Source of the DNA: SPDF01 sp963699825
GTDB lineage: Bacteria > Gemmatimonadota > Gemmatimonadetes > Gemmatimonadales > GWC2-71-9
Direction of reading: 5' to 3'
Length of the DNA stretch: 64,000 nucleotides
Assembly: GCA_963699825.1 (NCBI GenBank)
Contig: CAVOVI010000013.1
Location: forward strand, 124,001-188,000
The notes below the pieces were generated by a model, which worked only from the letters and a program-made list of their open reading frames with translations, ran no database searches and had not been told where the DNA came from. A program made the position numbers and the translations under genes. Shown one piece after another: positions 17,080-26,713 of the stretch; the first letter of the stretch is position 1; the number at the start of each line of letters is the position of its first letter.

Positions 17080-18210
17080 CTAGCGCGTCAGTGTCGGGAT
17101 GAGCTCCGCGTTGGTCTTGGCTCCTCGGAAGAGCGAGAGGACATCCTGCATGGCGTTGATGGAGGGCATGCCGGCGGTCCGCTGACGCAGCGCGTGGGAC
17201 GCCGCGAGTGCCTCGGGCGAGAAGAGCAGCTCTTCGCGGCGAGTGGAACTCGCCGGGATGTCGATGGCGGGATAGATCCGCCGTTCGGCCAGCTCGCGGC
17301 TCAGCACGAGTTCGCTGTTGCCCGTTCCCTTGAACTCCTCGAAGATGACCTGGTCCATCTTCGAGCCGGTGTCCACCAGCGCGGTGGCGATGATCGTCAG
17401 CGACCCGCCGCCGCGCGAGGGGTCGACGTACCGGGCGCTGCCCAGGAAGCGCTTGGGCTTCTCCATGGCGTTGGCGTCGAGGCCGCCGGACAGGGTGCGG
17501 CCGGTGCCCCGCTCGAGCGTGTTGTAGGCCCGCGCGAGCCGGGTGATGGAATCGAGAATGATCACCGAATCGCGCCCGAGCTCGACCTGGCGGCGGGCCC
17601 GCTCCAGCGTGAGTTCGGCCACTTCCGCGTGTCGCTCGGCGGGCTGGTCGAAGCTCGACGCCACGACTTCCCCCGCGCCCGCCATTTCCATCTCCGTGAC
17701 TTCCTCCGGCCGCTCGTCCACCAGCAGGATAAAGAGCTGCGCGGCGGGATGGTTGCGGGCGACGCCTTCGGCCACCGCCTGCAGCACGGTCGTCTTGCCC
17801 GCCTTGGCCGGCGCGACGATGAGCGCGCGCTGTCCCTTCCCGAAGGGGCAGAGGAGATCGATGAGCCGCGTGATTTCGTGGGCGGTCCGCTTGGTGCCGG
17901 GGGGCACCTCGAGCGTGAGCATTTCCTTGGGGTGCGTCGCGGGGAGCTTGGTGAAGTCCACGCGCCGGGCGACCTCGGCGGGTGGGAGCCCGTTGATGGC
18001 GGTGATCTTCTGGAGGCTCGGCCCGCGGCCCTTGCCGCCGCGACCCCCCTCACCGGAGATCTCATCGCCGGTGCGGAGGCCATGTTGCTTGACGAGATGG
18101 GGAGGGACGAACAGGTCGCCGTCCGCCGCTGCATACCCCGACTCACGACGACGTACGAATGCGGTCCCGCGGTCCGTCAGTTGGAGGATGCCGATGGGTG
18201 TATCGCTCAC
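17080..18210 (-). CDS. rho: transcription termination factor Rho
   Basis: A 376-residue RNA-dependent hexameric ATPase. The N-terminal part carries a cold-shock-like RNA-binding fold (GILQLTDRGTAFVRR), followed by the RecA-like motor: PFGKGQRALIVAPAKAGKTT (Walker A), LFILLVDERPEEVTEM, SVIILDSITRLARA (Walker B), GGGSLTIIATALVDTGS and the R-loop region. It is shorter than E. coli Rho because it lacks the long N-terminal extension. I chose GTG 18210, which overlaps the TGA of the upstream lipoprotein gene as GTGA; this matches the length of the N-terminal domain. Confidence 0.95.
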   Translation of the reverse strand: MSDTPIGILQLTDRGTAFVRRRESGYAAADGDLFVPPHLVKQHGLRTGDEISGEGGRGGKGRGPSLQKITAINGLPPAEVARRVDFTKLPATHPKEMLTLEVPPGTKRTAHEITRLIDLLCPFGKGQRALIVAPAKAGKTTVLQAVAEGVARNHPAAQLFILLVDERPEEVTEMEMAGAGEVVASSFDQPAERHAEVAELTLERARRQVELGRDSVIILDSITRLARAYNTLERGTGRTLSGGLDANAMEKPKRFLGSARYVDPSRGGGSLTIIATALVDTGSKMDQVIFEEFKGTGNSELVLSRELAERRIYPAIDIPASSTRREELLFSPEALAASHALRQRTAGMPSINAMQDVLSLFRGAKTNAELIPTLTR

Positions 18211-18638
18211 TGCGCCCCGGGGTCCCAGGATTCCCACGTCAAATGACAGCGTGACACGAAGTACTCCGGCGGATGGCCTGTGCGCTCCAGCAAGTCGTGG
18301 AGCATCTCGTGACGAACGACCATTTCGTTCCCCACGTAGTCACCGGCGATGGTGATGCGGGAGACGTTGCCGACCCGTTCCCAGAGACCCACCTTCTCGC
18401 CGATGCTGGTCTCGAAGGTAGCCGCATCGGGCACCACATACCACTCGATCCCCTCGAGCTGGCCGCGCAGCTCCGCGCAGGCCTCGGTGCGGGCGTACCA
18501 GGTGGCATATTCGGCGGGGACGGCCATCGGGATGGCGCCATCGGGCGGCGCAGTCGGTTCCAGGCCGGTGCACGACGCCGCGACCAGCACGAATGCCAGG
18601 GCGGGTACGAAGCGGTGCAGAACAGGTGCTGGGCGCAT
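18207..18638 (-). CDS. small lipoprotein with an HExxH metalloprotease-like motif
   Basis: A 143-residue predicted lipoprotein: basic start MRPAPVLHRF, hydrophobic core, and lipobox LVAASC. The mature part ends with VVRHEMLHDLLERTGHP, which contains HEMLH (a zincin HExxH motif) and a third His seven residues on, a plausible zinc ligand. ATG 18638 has GGAGAG 3-8 nt upstream. The gene precedes rho and overlaps it by 4 nt. I do not recognise a named family; the motif suggests a minimal metallopeptidase or an inactive relative, and the link with rho may only be operon structure. Confidence 0.6.
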   Translation of the reverse strand: MRPAPVLHRFVPALAFVLVAASCTGLEPTAPPDGAIPMAVPAEYATWYARTEACAELRGQLEGIEWYVVPDAATFETSIGEKVGLWERVGNVSRITIAGDYVGNEMVVRHEMLHDLLERTGHPPEYFVSRCHLTWESWDPGAQ

Positions 18639-18960
18639 GGTCTCTCCACAACGCCCGATAAGCTCAAAGCCAAGGGAAGGCGTCCCCCGGGGGAGGACGG
18701 TCGCGCCTGGCTCCGCTTCTCTGCCTGCCTTCGGCACCGAGCTATCTCCGGCCTGCTCTGGCCTGAGACCTCAAGTTTTGCGGCCCCGGATCACTCCGGG
18801 TGTGCTCTTATCGGGCGGGTCGTTGGTGGACTACGGAGGGGGTAGAACGCAAGTCCGGGGCCGATGCGCGGCCAATCTCGCGTAAGTTGTGCCCGGGGCC
18901 CCGCTTAGCCCCGGTGTGCCCATCCGGAACTTGTTGTCATGACGTAGTTTAGATACCTTC
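18639..18960. other. divergent intergenic region upstream of proline dehydrogenase gene
   Basis: These 322 nt hold no convincing gene. Visible elements are a CCCGGA/TCCGGG mini-hairpin near 18785-18800, a GC-rich GGGGCCCCG stretch near 18895, and TAGATA at 18950-18955, exactly 5 nt before GTG 18961, the same spacing as the other putative leaderless promoters in the window. Confidence 0.4.
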
Positions 18961-19957
18961 GTGGCGGTGCCCGGAGCGACGTTCCGGGCCGTCTTGGACC
19001 CCGTCGAGGAACCTCTGCACATGATGCGCACCTTCCTACTGTGGCTGTCGGAGCAACAGGGTGTGTTCAACTTCCTGCGGCGAAATGGCATGGCCCGACG
19101 GTTCGCCAGCCGCTTCGTGGCCGGAGAAACCCGGGAGACCGCCACCACCGCTGCGCTGGAGTTGAAGCCCCTCGGCATCATGACGACGCTCGATCTCCTC
19201 GGCGAAAGCGTCAACCAGCCCGCCGATGCGATCGCGGCTCGCGACGAGTACCTGCGCATGCTCGACGGACTCGCCGCGAGCGGCGCCGACATCAACGTGT
19301 CGGTCAAGCTCACGCAGATGGGGTTCGACATTGACGAGACGCTCTGCCTCGACAACGTCCGCCAGATTCTCACCAAGGCCCGCGACCTGGATGGTTTCGT
19401 TCGGCTCGACATGGAGAGCTCGGAGTACACGCAGCGGACCCTCGATTTCTTCGAGCGCCACCTCGTCGAGGATTTCGGGAAAGCACACCGGGGTGGTGAT
19501 TCAGTCCTGCCTCCGCCGCTCCGCCGCCGACGTCAAGCGGCTGATCGAGCTTGGCGCGCGCGTTCGACTTTGCAAGGGCGCCTACCTCGAGCCCCCCGAT
19601 GTCGCCTTTCCGGACAAGAAGGATGTGGACCTGCAGTTCATCGCGTTGATGGAGGAATTGCTTCGGCACGGGAACTATCCGGGCATCGCCACGCACGACA
19701 ACCGGATGCTCGAGCACGCGAAGGCCTTCGTGACGCGCGAGGGGATTTCCGCCGACCGTTTCGAGTTCCAGATGCTGTACGGCGTGCGGCGGGACCTGCA
19801 GGAGCGCCTCCGGAAGGACGGCTTCAACATGCGGGTCTACATTCCCTTCGGCACGCAGTGGTACCCCTACCTGATGCGACGGCTGGCTGAGCGTCCCGCC
19901 AATATCGTGTTCATCTTCGGCAACGTGGTTCGCGAGACCCTCGCCCTGAAGGGCTGA
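18961..19957 (+). CDS. proline dehydrogenase (frameshifted in this sequence)
   Basis: FAD-linked oxidation of proline to pyrroline-5-carboxylate at the membrane. The first frame runs from WLSEQQGVFNFLRRNG through VSVKLTQMGFDID and FVRLDMESSEYT; the second frame carries GKHTGVVIQSCLRRS, RVRLCKGAYLEP, HDNRMLEHAK, FEFQMLYGVRRDLQ and RVYIPFGTQWYPYLMRRLAERPAN, completing the TIM barrel with the substrate Arg pair RRLAER. Removing one A from the GGGAAAG run near 19483-19488 joins both into about 311-331 residues, the normal size. GTG 18961 fits the leaderless motif; ATG 19021 with GAGGAA upstream fits the family start better. The stop overlaps the next start as TGATG. Confidence 0.88.
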
Positions 19958-20268
19958 TGGAGGCCACCCTCGGCGGATACATGACCCAGCACGGGCGGGC
20001 GGCGGCCTTCGGCGGGTCCGACGGCCATGCCTACTCGGTGGGCCTGTATGTCGACGATGACCCCGATGAACGGGGACGCTTCGGCGCCGCCCTCCTCTTC
20101 GTTCGCTGGGACGCGGCGGGCGCCGCGCCCGTCGGCCACGTGGAAACCGACTTTCTCTCCTGGGGCCGCACGGCCGCAGAAGCGGAGGAGCGGCTGAAAG
20201 CGCTCTCCCTGTATGACGTGAAGGCGGCGCTCGACGAGGCCATCGCAAGTCAGCCGGGGGAGTGGTGA
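19957..20268 (+). CDS. hypothetical protein, about 103 aa
   Basis: A small acidic protein (MEATLGGYMTQHGRAAAFGG...ending SQPGEW) with no signal peptide or membrane segment. Mid-sequence VGLYVDDDPDERGRFGAALLFVRWD and HVETDFLSWG suggest a beta-rich domain followed by a helix (TAAEAEERLKALSLYDVKAALDEAI). It overlaps the proline dehydrogenase stop (TGATG) and the rsgA start (GTGA), so it is firmly part of this operon. I do not recognise the family. Confidence 0.65.
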   Translation: MEATLGGYMTQHGRAAAFGGSDGHAYSVGLYVDDDPDERGRFGAALLFVRWDAAGAAPVGHVETDFLSWGRTAAEAEERLKALSLYDVKAALDEAIASQPGEW

Positions 20269-21167
20269 CGGGGCTGCCTGGCACCGTGCTCGAACGGGAC
20301 GGGGCGGCGTACCGGGTGATGACGGGTGACGGTGAAGTGCGCGCCGTCCTGAGCGGAAAGACCAAGCGGGACACCCCCCGGGTCGTCGTCGGCGACCGGG
20401 TGACGCTCATTCCCGACCCGGTCGGCGGGCTCTACTCGATCAACGACGTCGCCGAACGGAAGACGCTGCTCGAACGACGCGTGCCCCTTGGCCGAGGCGC
20501 TCGACCCATCGCGGCGAATATCGATACGGTCTTCGTCGTCACCTCCAACTGCGATCCCGCCCCGGTGCCCCAGCTGATCGACCGCCTCCTTGTCGTGGCC
20601 GAAGCCAACGAGATTCCGGCCGCCGTCGTGATCAACAAGATCGATCTCGACGCCGGTGCCTGGCTCGAGGAGCGATGTCTGAAGGCGGGGTACCCGGTGT
20701 TTCGGACCAGCGCGAAGACCGGAGAAGGATTGAATGAACTGCGCGCCGCGATGGCAGGGCGGGAGTCGGTGGTAACGGGGCCCTCGGGGGCCGGCAAGTC
20801 GAGCCTGTTGAACGCGCTCCAACCGGGGCTCACCCTCCGGACAGGTGAACTGAGCGCGAAGGTGCGGCGGGGGCGGAACACGACCGTCTCCGCGCTGATG
20901 ATCCCGTTCGAGGGCGGGTTCCTGGTAGACACACCGGGGTTCAATGAGGTCGGCTTGTGGGGGATCGAGCCGCGGGAACTGGCCAGCTGTTTTCCGGAAT
21001 TCCGCCCGCTCATCGGGGAGTGCCGATTCCAGGACTGCCGGCACGTGAGCGAGCCGGGGTGCAAGATCCAGGCGGCAGTGGCCGAGGGCTCCATCGCACC
21101 TGACCGCCTGGCAAGCTATCGCATGCTGCTGGAGGAGACGGAGGCGGAGCCGGAGGAGTGGGAGTAG
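20265..21167 (+). CDS. rsgA: ribosome small-subunit GTPase RsgA (YjeQ)
   Basis: A 300-residue assembly GTPase that checks late 30S subunits. N-terminal OB fold (residues 1-70), then the circularly permuted G domain in order G4 VINKIDL (about 121), G5 SAKTGEG, G1 GPSGAGKSSLLNAL (about 171), switch region RGRNTTVSA and G3 DTPGFNEVG; the zinc knuckle is C-x4-C-x-H-x5-C (CRFQDCRHVSEPGC, about 253-266). The permutation plus zinc motif is diagnostic. GTG 20265 gives a 4-nt GTGA overlap with the small upstream gene. Confidence 0.95.
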   Translation: MTGLPGTVLERDGAAYRVMTGDGEVRAVLSGKTKRDTPRVVVGDRVTLIPDPVGGLYSINDVAERKTLLERRVPLGRGARPIAANIDTVFVVTSNCDPAPVPQLIDRLLVVAEANEIPAAVVINKIDLDAGAWLEERCLKAGYPVFRTSAKTGEGLNELRAAMAGRESVVTGPSGAGKSSLLNALQPGLTLRTGELSAKVRRGRNTTVSALMIPFEGGFLVDTPGFNEVGLWGIEPRELASCFPEFRPLIGECRFQDCRHVSEPGCKIQAAVAEGSIAPDRLASYRMLLEETEAEPEEWE

Positions 21168-21192
21168 CAGCGCACCCCCGCCGCGGCGATGC

Positions 21193-21513
21193 CTACTCTT
21201 CCTTCCTGGTCCAGCGATCGGCGTCCCGGCGCTCCACCTTGGCCATCATGCGGTCGAAGGACTCCTGCAGGTCGATCCCTTCGCGGTTGGCCATGCAGAT
21301 CAGCACGAAGAGGATGTCCGCCATCTCCATCCCCATGTCCCCCTCGGCCTCCCCCTGCTTCTTCGTCTTCTGGCCGAACCGGTGATTGACCTCCCGCGCC
21401 AGCTCTCCAACCTCTTCCGCCAGGCGGGTCATGTTGGTGAGGGGGTCGAAGTACCCCTCCTCGTACTGGCTGATCCAGGTATCCACGCGACGCTGGGCGT
21501 CCGAGAGGGTCAT
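21193..21513 (-). CDS. MazG-like nucleotide pyrophosphohydrolase
   Basis: A 106-residue all-alpha NTP-PPase of the MazG/iMazG group. The metal-binding pattern is visible as EEVGELAREVNHRFG (EExxE) and MEMADILFVLICMANREGIDL (ExxxD). Such proteins hydrolyse (deoxy)nucleoside triphosphates to monophosphates for housecleaning. ATG 21513 starts at MTLSDAQRRVD; upstream open frame is Pro-rich and unlikely to be coding. It is convergent with rsgA (26 nt apart) and divergent from the next gene. Confidence 0.85.
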   Translation of the reverse strand: MTLSDAQRRVDTWISQYEEGYFDPLTNMTRLAEEVGELAREVNHRFGQKTKKQGEAEGDMGMEMADILFVLICMANREGIDLQESFDRMMAKVERRDADRWTRKEE

Positions 21514-21631
21514 CGAGGGGTCCGGTTGGGGTGAAGACAGGGCAGGGGAGAGCCCCCTCGCCAATCGCTCCGGAGTATAGCATCTTCTCCCATCCCCCTG
21601 TACGCGGTCCTTCCCTCATTTCGGCCTGCAG

Positions 21632-21880
21632 ATGCGCTCACGCGAACGAATCCTCGGCAACCTTGAAACGCTCTACCGCGAGACCTACGAACGGGCCCGT
21701 ACCTCGGGCGATGAGCGTCGGGTCGAGGAGCTCGACGCCGCGTACGTCCGCGACCAGTTGATGCTCGAAATTCTCCTCGACATCCGAGACCTCTTCTCGG
21801 TGACGCCCGCCGCCCCCTCACAGGGCGGGTCCGCGCTCGAGAAGCTCGAAGCGCTCCGCCGGCTCACCTCCCTCCGATAG
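21632..21880 (+). CDS. small charged helical protein, about 82 aa
   Basis: Strongly helical and charged (RERILGNLETLYRETYERAR..., then VEELDAAYVRDQLMLEILLDIRDLF), with a Pro/Ser-rich linker and a last helix ALEKLEALRRLTSL. No signal peptide. It looks like a coiled-coil or scaffold protein; function unknown. It lies 13 nt upstream of the amidohydrolase gene on the same strand. Confidence 0.6.
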   Translation: MRSRERILGNLETLYRETYERARTSGDERRVEELDAAYVRDQLMLEILLDIRDLFSVTPAAPSQGGSALEKLEALRRLTSLR

Positions 21881-21893
21881 GACTGGCTCCACG

Positions 21894-23574
21894 ATGCCTA
21901 GCATGCCCGCTCCCCGGGTCCGGTTGGCCGCACTGTCGCTGCTGGCGGCCTCTGTTCTCGCCTGTGCGCCCCCTCCACGGCCGGCCACCGTCGTGGCCTA
22001 CGGCAGGGTCTGGACCGGCAACCCCGATCAGCCCTGGGCCGGCGGGGTCGCGATGCGCGGCGACACCATCGTCGGCGTCGGCGACAGCAGCGATGTGACC
22101 AAGTTCGTCGGAGCAGAGACCGAAGTGATGAGCGCTCCCGGCGGATTGATCATCCCCGGCTTCATGGACGGGCACACCCACTTTCTTGACGGCGGCATCC
22201 AGCTGGTGAGCGTTGACCTGCGCACCGCCGACACGCCGGAGGAGTTCACCGCCCGCATCGCCGCGTTCGCCGCCGAACGGAAGCCCGGTGAATGGATCAT
22301 CGGGGGAGACTGGGACCACGAGCGGTGGCCGGGAACGCCGCTTGCCGACCAGGGCGTGGATCGACTCGGTGACACCCAACAACCCGGTCTTCGTCAACCG
22401 GCTCGACGGGCACATGGGAGTGGCCAACAGCGCTGCCCTGCGCGCCGCCGGCATCACCAGTGCCACGAAGGACGTCCCGGGAGGAGAGCTCGTCCGGGAT
22501 CCGCGCACCGGCGAGCCGACCGGCATCCTCAAGGACAACGCGATGGGCCCGGTGTATGCGGCGATGCCGCCGCCGAGCGAAGCCCAACTGGATGCCGCGC
22601 TGGCGCGGGCGGTGGCGTTTGCCGCGAGCAAGGGCGTCACGGCCACCAACTTCATGAGCGCCCCCACCGCGTGGCTCGGGGCGTTCCAGCGCGCCCGCGC
22701 GGCGGGAACGCTCACGGTCCGCACCAAGATGTTCTTCCCAATTCAGTCCTGGGCCTGGGTGGCGGATACGGTAGCCAAGATCGGTCCCGGTGACGACTGG
22801 CTTCGTATCGACGGCGTGAAGGGGTACATGGACGGCTCGCTCGGCTCGACGACAGCGTTGCTCTTCCGCCCCTACCTCGATGCGCCCAATACCCGCGGTC
22901 TGGAGACGACACCACTCGCCTCCATGCGCCGGTGGGTCCAGGCCGCCGACTCGGTGCATCTCCAGGTGGCGATCCACGCCATCGGGGACCGCGCCAATGC
23001 GCTCCTCCTCGACACCTTCGACTCCGTGATGGTGGTCAACGGCCCCCGCGATCGTCGGTTTCGGATCGAGCACGCCCAGCACCTGCGCCCGGAGGACATC
23101 ACGCGCATCGCCAGGATGAACGTGATTCCCTCGATGCAGCCCTATCACATCATCGACGACGGCCGCTGGGCCGCCAAGCGAATCGACACCCTCCTCCTCC
23201 AGACGACCTACGCCTTCCGCACGCTGATCGACGACGGTGCGCATCTGGAGTTCGGCTCCGACTGGACCGTGGCGCCCCTGGATCCCCTGCTCGGCGTCTA
23301 CGCCGCCGTCACGCGGCGGACCCTCGACGACAAGAACCCCGACGGGTGGTTTGCAGCGCAGAAAGTGACGGTCGAGGAGGCGCTGCGCGCCTATACCGTC
23401 GAGAATGCCTACGGCGTGTTTGCCGAGGGCCGGCGGGGTGTCCTGAAGCCCGGCGCCCTGGCCGATGTGGTGTTGCTGGACCGGGACATCACCGCCATCG
23501 ATCCGGTCGACATCCCGAACACGCAGGTGCTGGTCACGGTAGCGGGTGGGCAGGTGGTGTACCGGGCGCCCTGA
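21894..23574 (+). CDS. amidohydrolase-3/YtcJ-type lipoprotein (frameshifted)
   Basis: Signal ending LAASVLAC makes this a probable lipoprotein. The metal-dependent hydrolase barrel shows GFMDGHTHFLDGG in the first frame and, after the shift, FVNRLDGHMGVANSAALRAAG, the carboxylated-Lys region, AIHAIGDRANALLLD, RIEHAQHLRPED, FGSDWTVAPLDPLLG and EALRAYTVENAY, which define the amidohydro_3 family. One extra T near 22340-22343 separates the two frames; removing it gives 559 residues in continuous alignment (PGTPLPTRAWID). Substrates in this family are amides or imides, mostly unknown. Confidence 0.85.
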
Positions 23575-23618
23575 GGCACCGCCGCGGCCGCCCGCTTTCT
23601 CCCCTCCCATCGCGGGGG

Positions 23619-23624
23619 TATCTT
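23619..23624 (+). promoter_or_regulatory. -10 hexamer TATCTT upstream of the E1 fusion gene
   Basis: TATCTT here would start transcription near 23631, giving a leader of about 48 nt that carries a GAGGGTG Shine-Dalgarno before ATG 23679. It shares the hexamer with the leaderless promoters but not their spacing. Confidence 0.4.
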
Positions 23625-23678
23625 CCGAGAGCCGGTTCCACCCGGCCAATCTTCGTCTCCACCGAGGGTGATATCCTG

Positions 23679-25811
23679 ATGGCCACACGCACCTCGGCGC
23701 CTACCAAGAGCGCACCGTCTTCCCGCCTCGACAAGGCGGAACTCCTCGAAATGTGCCGTCTGATCCTGCTCTCCCGGCGGATCGACGACCGTGAAATCCA
23801 GCTCAAGCGCCAGAACAAGATCTTCTTCCAGATCTCGGGTGCCGGACACGAGGCCGTGCTCGTGGCCGCCTCCAAGGTGTTCCGCCCCACCTACGACTGG
23901 TTCTACACCTATTACCGCGACCGGGCGCTCTGCCTGGGGCTCGGGATGACGGCCACCGAGCAGCTGCTCTCCGCCGTGGCCGCCGCCGATGATCCGAACT
24001 CCGGCGGCCGCCAGATGCCCTCCCACTGGGGACACAGGGACCTCAACATCGTGTCCGCGTCGAGCCCGACCGGCACCCAGTTCCTGCAGGCCGTCGGCTG
24101 CGCGGAGGCGTGGTTGCGATCTTCCCAGACCCCCGGGATCGATACGCCGGAAACGCCCTACCACGGTGACGAGGTCGTGTTCTGTTCCACCGGCGACGGC
24201 ACCACCAGCCAGGGCGAGTTCTGGGAGTCGATGAACACCGCCTGCAACTTGAAGCTGCCCGTGGTCTACCTGGTCGAGGACAACGGCTACGCCATCTCGA
24301 CGCCGGTCGAGGTCAACACCGCCGGCGGTTCGGTTTCGAAGCTCCTTGCCGGGTTCCCCGGCCTGTACATCCAGGAAGTGGACGGCTGCGACGTTCTGGC
24401 CTCCTACGACGCCCTCACCCGCGCGGTGGAATATGCCCGGCAGCGGAAGGGGCCGGCCCTGGTCCATGCACATGTGATCCGGCCCTACAGCCATTCGCTG
24501 TCGGACGACGAGGTCAACTACCGGACCGCGGCGGAACGCGCCGCGGACGCGGAGCGGGATCCGGTCACGATCTTTCCGCGCTGGCTCGTGGCGCAGGGCA
24601 TCGCCTCCGAGGCGGAGATCGAGAAGATCCGCGCCGAGGTGGTGGAGGAGGTTGACGTCGCCACCGATACGGCGCTCGCCTCGCCGCAGCCGGGCACCGA
24701 CACCATCTACAACTTCGTCTATTCGCCGGACGTGGACCCGACCTCGGAGCAGTTCGACACCGAGGACGATCCCCAGTTCACCGGCGAGCCGACGACGATG
24801 GTGGACCTGATCAACGGCTGCCTGAAGGACGAGATGACGCGGGACCCGCGCATCGTCGTCTTCGGCCAGGACGTGGCCGACGTCAGCCGCGAGCTCTACC
24901 TCGGCGACGTGAAGGGCAAGGGAGGGGTGTTCAAGGTGACCTGGGGGCTGCAGAAGATGTTCGGCAGCGACCGGGTCTACAACTCACCGCTCGCGGAAGC
25001 GAACATCGTGGGGCGCGCCATCGGGATGGCCACCCGCGGGATGAAGCCGGTGGTCGAGATCCAGTTCTTCGACTACATCTGGACCGCCTACATGCAGCTG
25101 CGCGACGAACTCGCGCTGATGCGCTGGCGGTCGAACAACCACTTCAGTGCCCCGGTGGTCGTGCGCGTCACGTACGGCGGCTACCTGAAGGGCGGGTCGA
25201 TCTACCACTCCCAGACCGGCGCCGCGATCTTCACCGGCGTGCCCGGCCTTCGGGTGGTCTGCCCGTCCACGGCGCTCGACGCCAATGGGCTGCTGCGCAC
25301 CGCCATCCGGAGCGACGATCCGGTGCTCTTCCTCGAGCACAAGCACCTCTACCGCCAGACCTACAACAAGGCGCCGAATCCCGGTCCGAACTTCATGATC
25401 CCCTTCGGCAAGGCGAGGGTGGTCAGGGAGGGGACCGACGTGACCGTGGTGACCTACGGGGCGGTGGTCCAGCGGGCGGTCGTGGCCGCCAAGGAGCTGG
25501 AGGAGACCTCAGGGGTCAGCGTGGAGGTGATTGACCTCCGTACCCTCAACCCGGTGGACTGGGAGACGATCTACGCCTCGGTCCGCAAGACCAACCGGGT
25601 GATCGTGGCCTACGAGGATTCGCTGTCGTGGGGCTACGGGTCGGAGATTGCGGCTCGGATCGCCGACGAGGCGTTCGAGTGGCTGGATGCGCCGGTGCGG
25701 CGTGTGGCGGCCACCGACACCTTCGTGGCGTACGCGCCCGAGCTGGAGGACGTTATTCTTCCGCAGGTGGAATCGTTGCGCCAGGCGATGGCGTCCATCG
25801 CCGCTTTCTAA
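23679..25811 (+). CDS. 2-oxoacid dehydrogenase E1, fused alpha and beta subunits
   Basis: A 710-residue fusion. The alpha part has GAGHEAVLVAA, the YYRDRAL region and the TPP motif GDGTTSQGEFWE...DNGYAIST (starting about residue 172); the beta part begins around TMVDLINGCLKDEMTRDP with VFGQDVA, NSPLAEANIVGRAIGMA, QFFDYIWTAYMQL, TYGGYLKGGSIYHSQ and VIDLRTLNPVDW. It decarboxylates a branched-chain 2-oxoacid or pyruvate and loads lipoyl-E2. Fused alpha/beta E1 proteins are known in several phyla. ATG 23679 is preceded by GAGGGTG at 8 nt. No E2 or E3 gene is nearby. Confidence 0.9.
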   Translation: MATRTSAPTKSAPSSRLDKAELLEMCRLILLSRRIDDREIQLKRQNKIFFQISGAGHEAVLVAASKVFRPTYDWFYTYYRDRALCLGLGMTATEQLLSAVAAADDPNSGGRQMPSHWGHRDLNIVSASSPTGTQFLQAVGCAEAWLRSSQTPGIDTPETPYHGDEVVFCSTGDGTTSQGEFWESMNTACNLKLPVVYLVEDNGYAISTPVEVNTAGGSVSKLLAGFPGLYIQEVDGCDVLASYDALTRAVEYARQRKGPALVHAHVIRPYSHSLSDDEVNYRTAAERAADAERDPVTIFPRWLVAQGIASEAEIEKIRAEVVEEVDVATDTALASPQPGTDTIYNFVYSPDVDPTSEQFDTEDDPQFTGEPTTMVDLINGCLKDEMTRDPRIVVFGQDVADVSRELYLGDVKGKGGVFKVTWGLQKMFGSDRVYNSPLAEANIVGRAIGMATRGMKPVVEIQFFDYIWTAYMQLRDELALMRWRSNNHFSAPVVVRVTYGGYLKGGSIYHSQTGAAIFTGVPGLRVVCPSTALDANGLLRTAIRSDDPVLFLEHKHLYRQTYNKAPNPGPNFMIPFGKARVVREGTDVTVVTYGAVVQRAVVAAKELEETSGVSVEVIDLRTLNPVDWETIYASVRKTNRVIVAYEDSLSWGYGSEIAARIADEAFEWLDAPVRRVAATDTFVAYAPELEDVILPQVESLRQAMASIAAF

Positions 25812-25829
25812 CGAATCGTGGAGCGAAAC

Positions 25830-26713
25830 ATGAGTTCGATATGTGGATGGTCGGGTCGCCTGGCACTCCTCGCCCTGGTGGCGCTGGTCGCGCCGCGGCT
25901 TGGCATCGGCACAGGACTCCGCCGAGTACAAGAACCATCTTGTATGACAAGTGGCAGGTCGGCGTGGCCTTCACCACGGTCCTGAACAACTCGGACGTCC
26001 GGGTGGACGGGTCCGACGGGAACATCGGGACCAACATCAACTTCAAGGATCTCCTCGGCGTTTCCGGGAGTACGGTGCAGCCGGCGCTCGTGCTGGCCTG
26101 GAAGCCGGGGCGGAAGACCGAACTCGACCTGGGCTATCAGTTCCTCAACACCAGCGGGAGCCGTGCGTTCTCCGATACGCTGGTCATCGGCGATGACAGC
26201 CTCTCTGGTGACATCAACCTGAACACGAAGCTTGGTTCGGACAACGCCACGCTCCAGTTCAAGTATTCGATCTTTGCCAAGGAACGACACAACATCGGCC
26301 TCGCCATCGGGCTCGGCGCCATCTTCTTCAGCGCGGAATTCGACGGCTCGGCCAGCGGCTGCGTCGGGGATGCCTGTGACGGCACCGATTTCAGCCTCAA
26401 GAAGAAGCTCACCGGCCCGACGGCCACGCTCGGGGCGTTTGGCAACTGGAGGCTGGGCGACCGCTGGTACGTGGGGGGAGACGCCCGCGGCCTCGGCGCC
26501 CGAGTGGATCGCTTCGACATCTCGATCTTCGAGGCCGATGCCAACGTGCGGTACTACCTGTCGAACCGGTGGGGTGTGGGGCTGGGGTGGTATTACACCA
26601 ATGTGAGCGTGGACGTCGGCGCCAAGTCCGACAGCCAGGTCGCGGAAGACCTCGTCGGCAAGCTTGCCTACAGCTACACCAGCCTGCGATTGGGCGTCAT
26701 CGCTGCCTTCTAG
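25830..26713 (+). CDS. outer-membrane beta-barrel protein (frameshifted near the signal peptide)
   Basis: ATG 25830 with GGAG upstream starts a signal peptide (RLALLALVALVAPRL). The frame then shifts twice within 60 nt: ASAQDSAEYKNHLV lies in the second frame and YDKWQVGVAFTTVLNN onward in the third. Both shifts behave as single-base insertions. The mature protein, about 270 residues, alternates polar and apolar residues, has repeated GWYYTN / GLGAIFF-type strands and ends in LRLGVIAAF, the C-terminal Phe signature of barrels handled by BamA. It resembles generic OmpW/OmpA-like barrels; the cargo is unknown. Its TAG is shared with the convergent kinase stop in CTAG. Confidence 0.75.

Noticed and set aside
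22932..23678. Extension of the E1 fusion upstream of ATG 23679
   Set aside because: This part is a shadow of the amidohydrolase gene; ATG 23679 has a Shine-Dalgarno and the E1 fold starts there.
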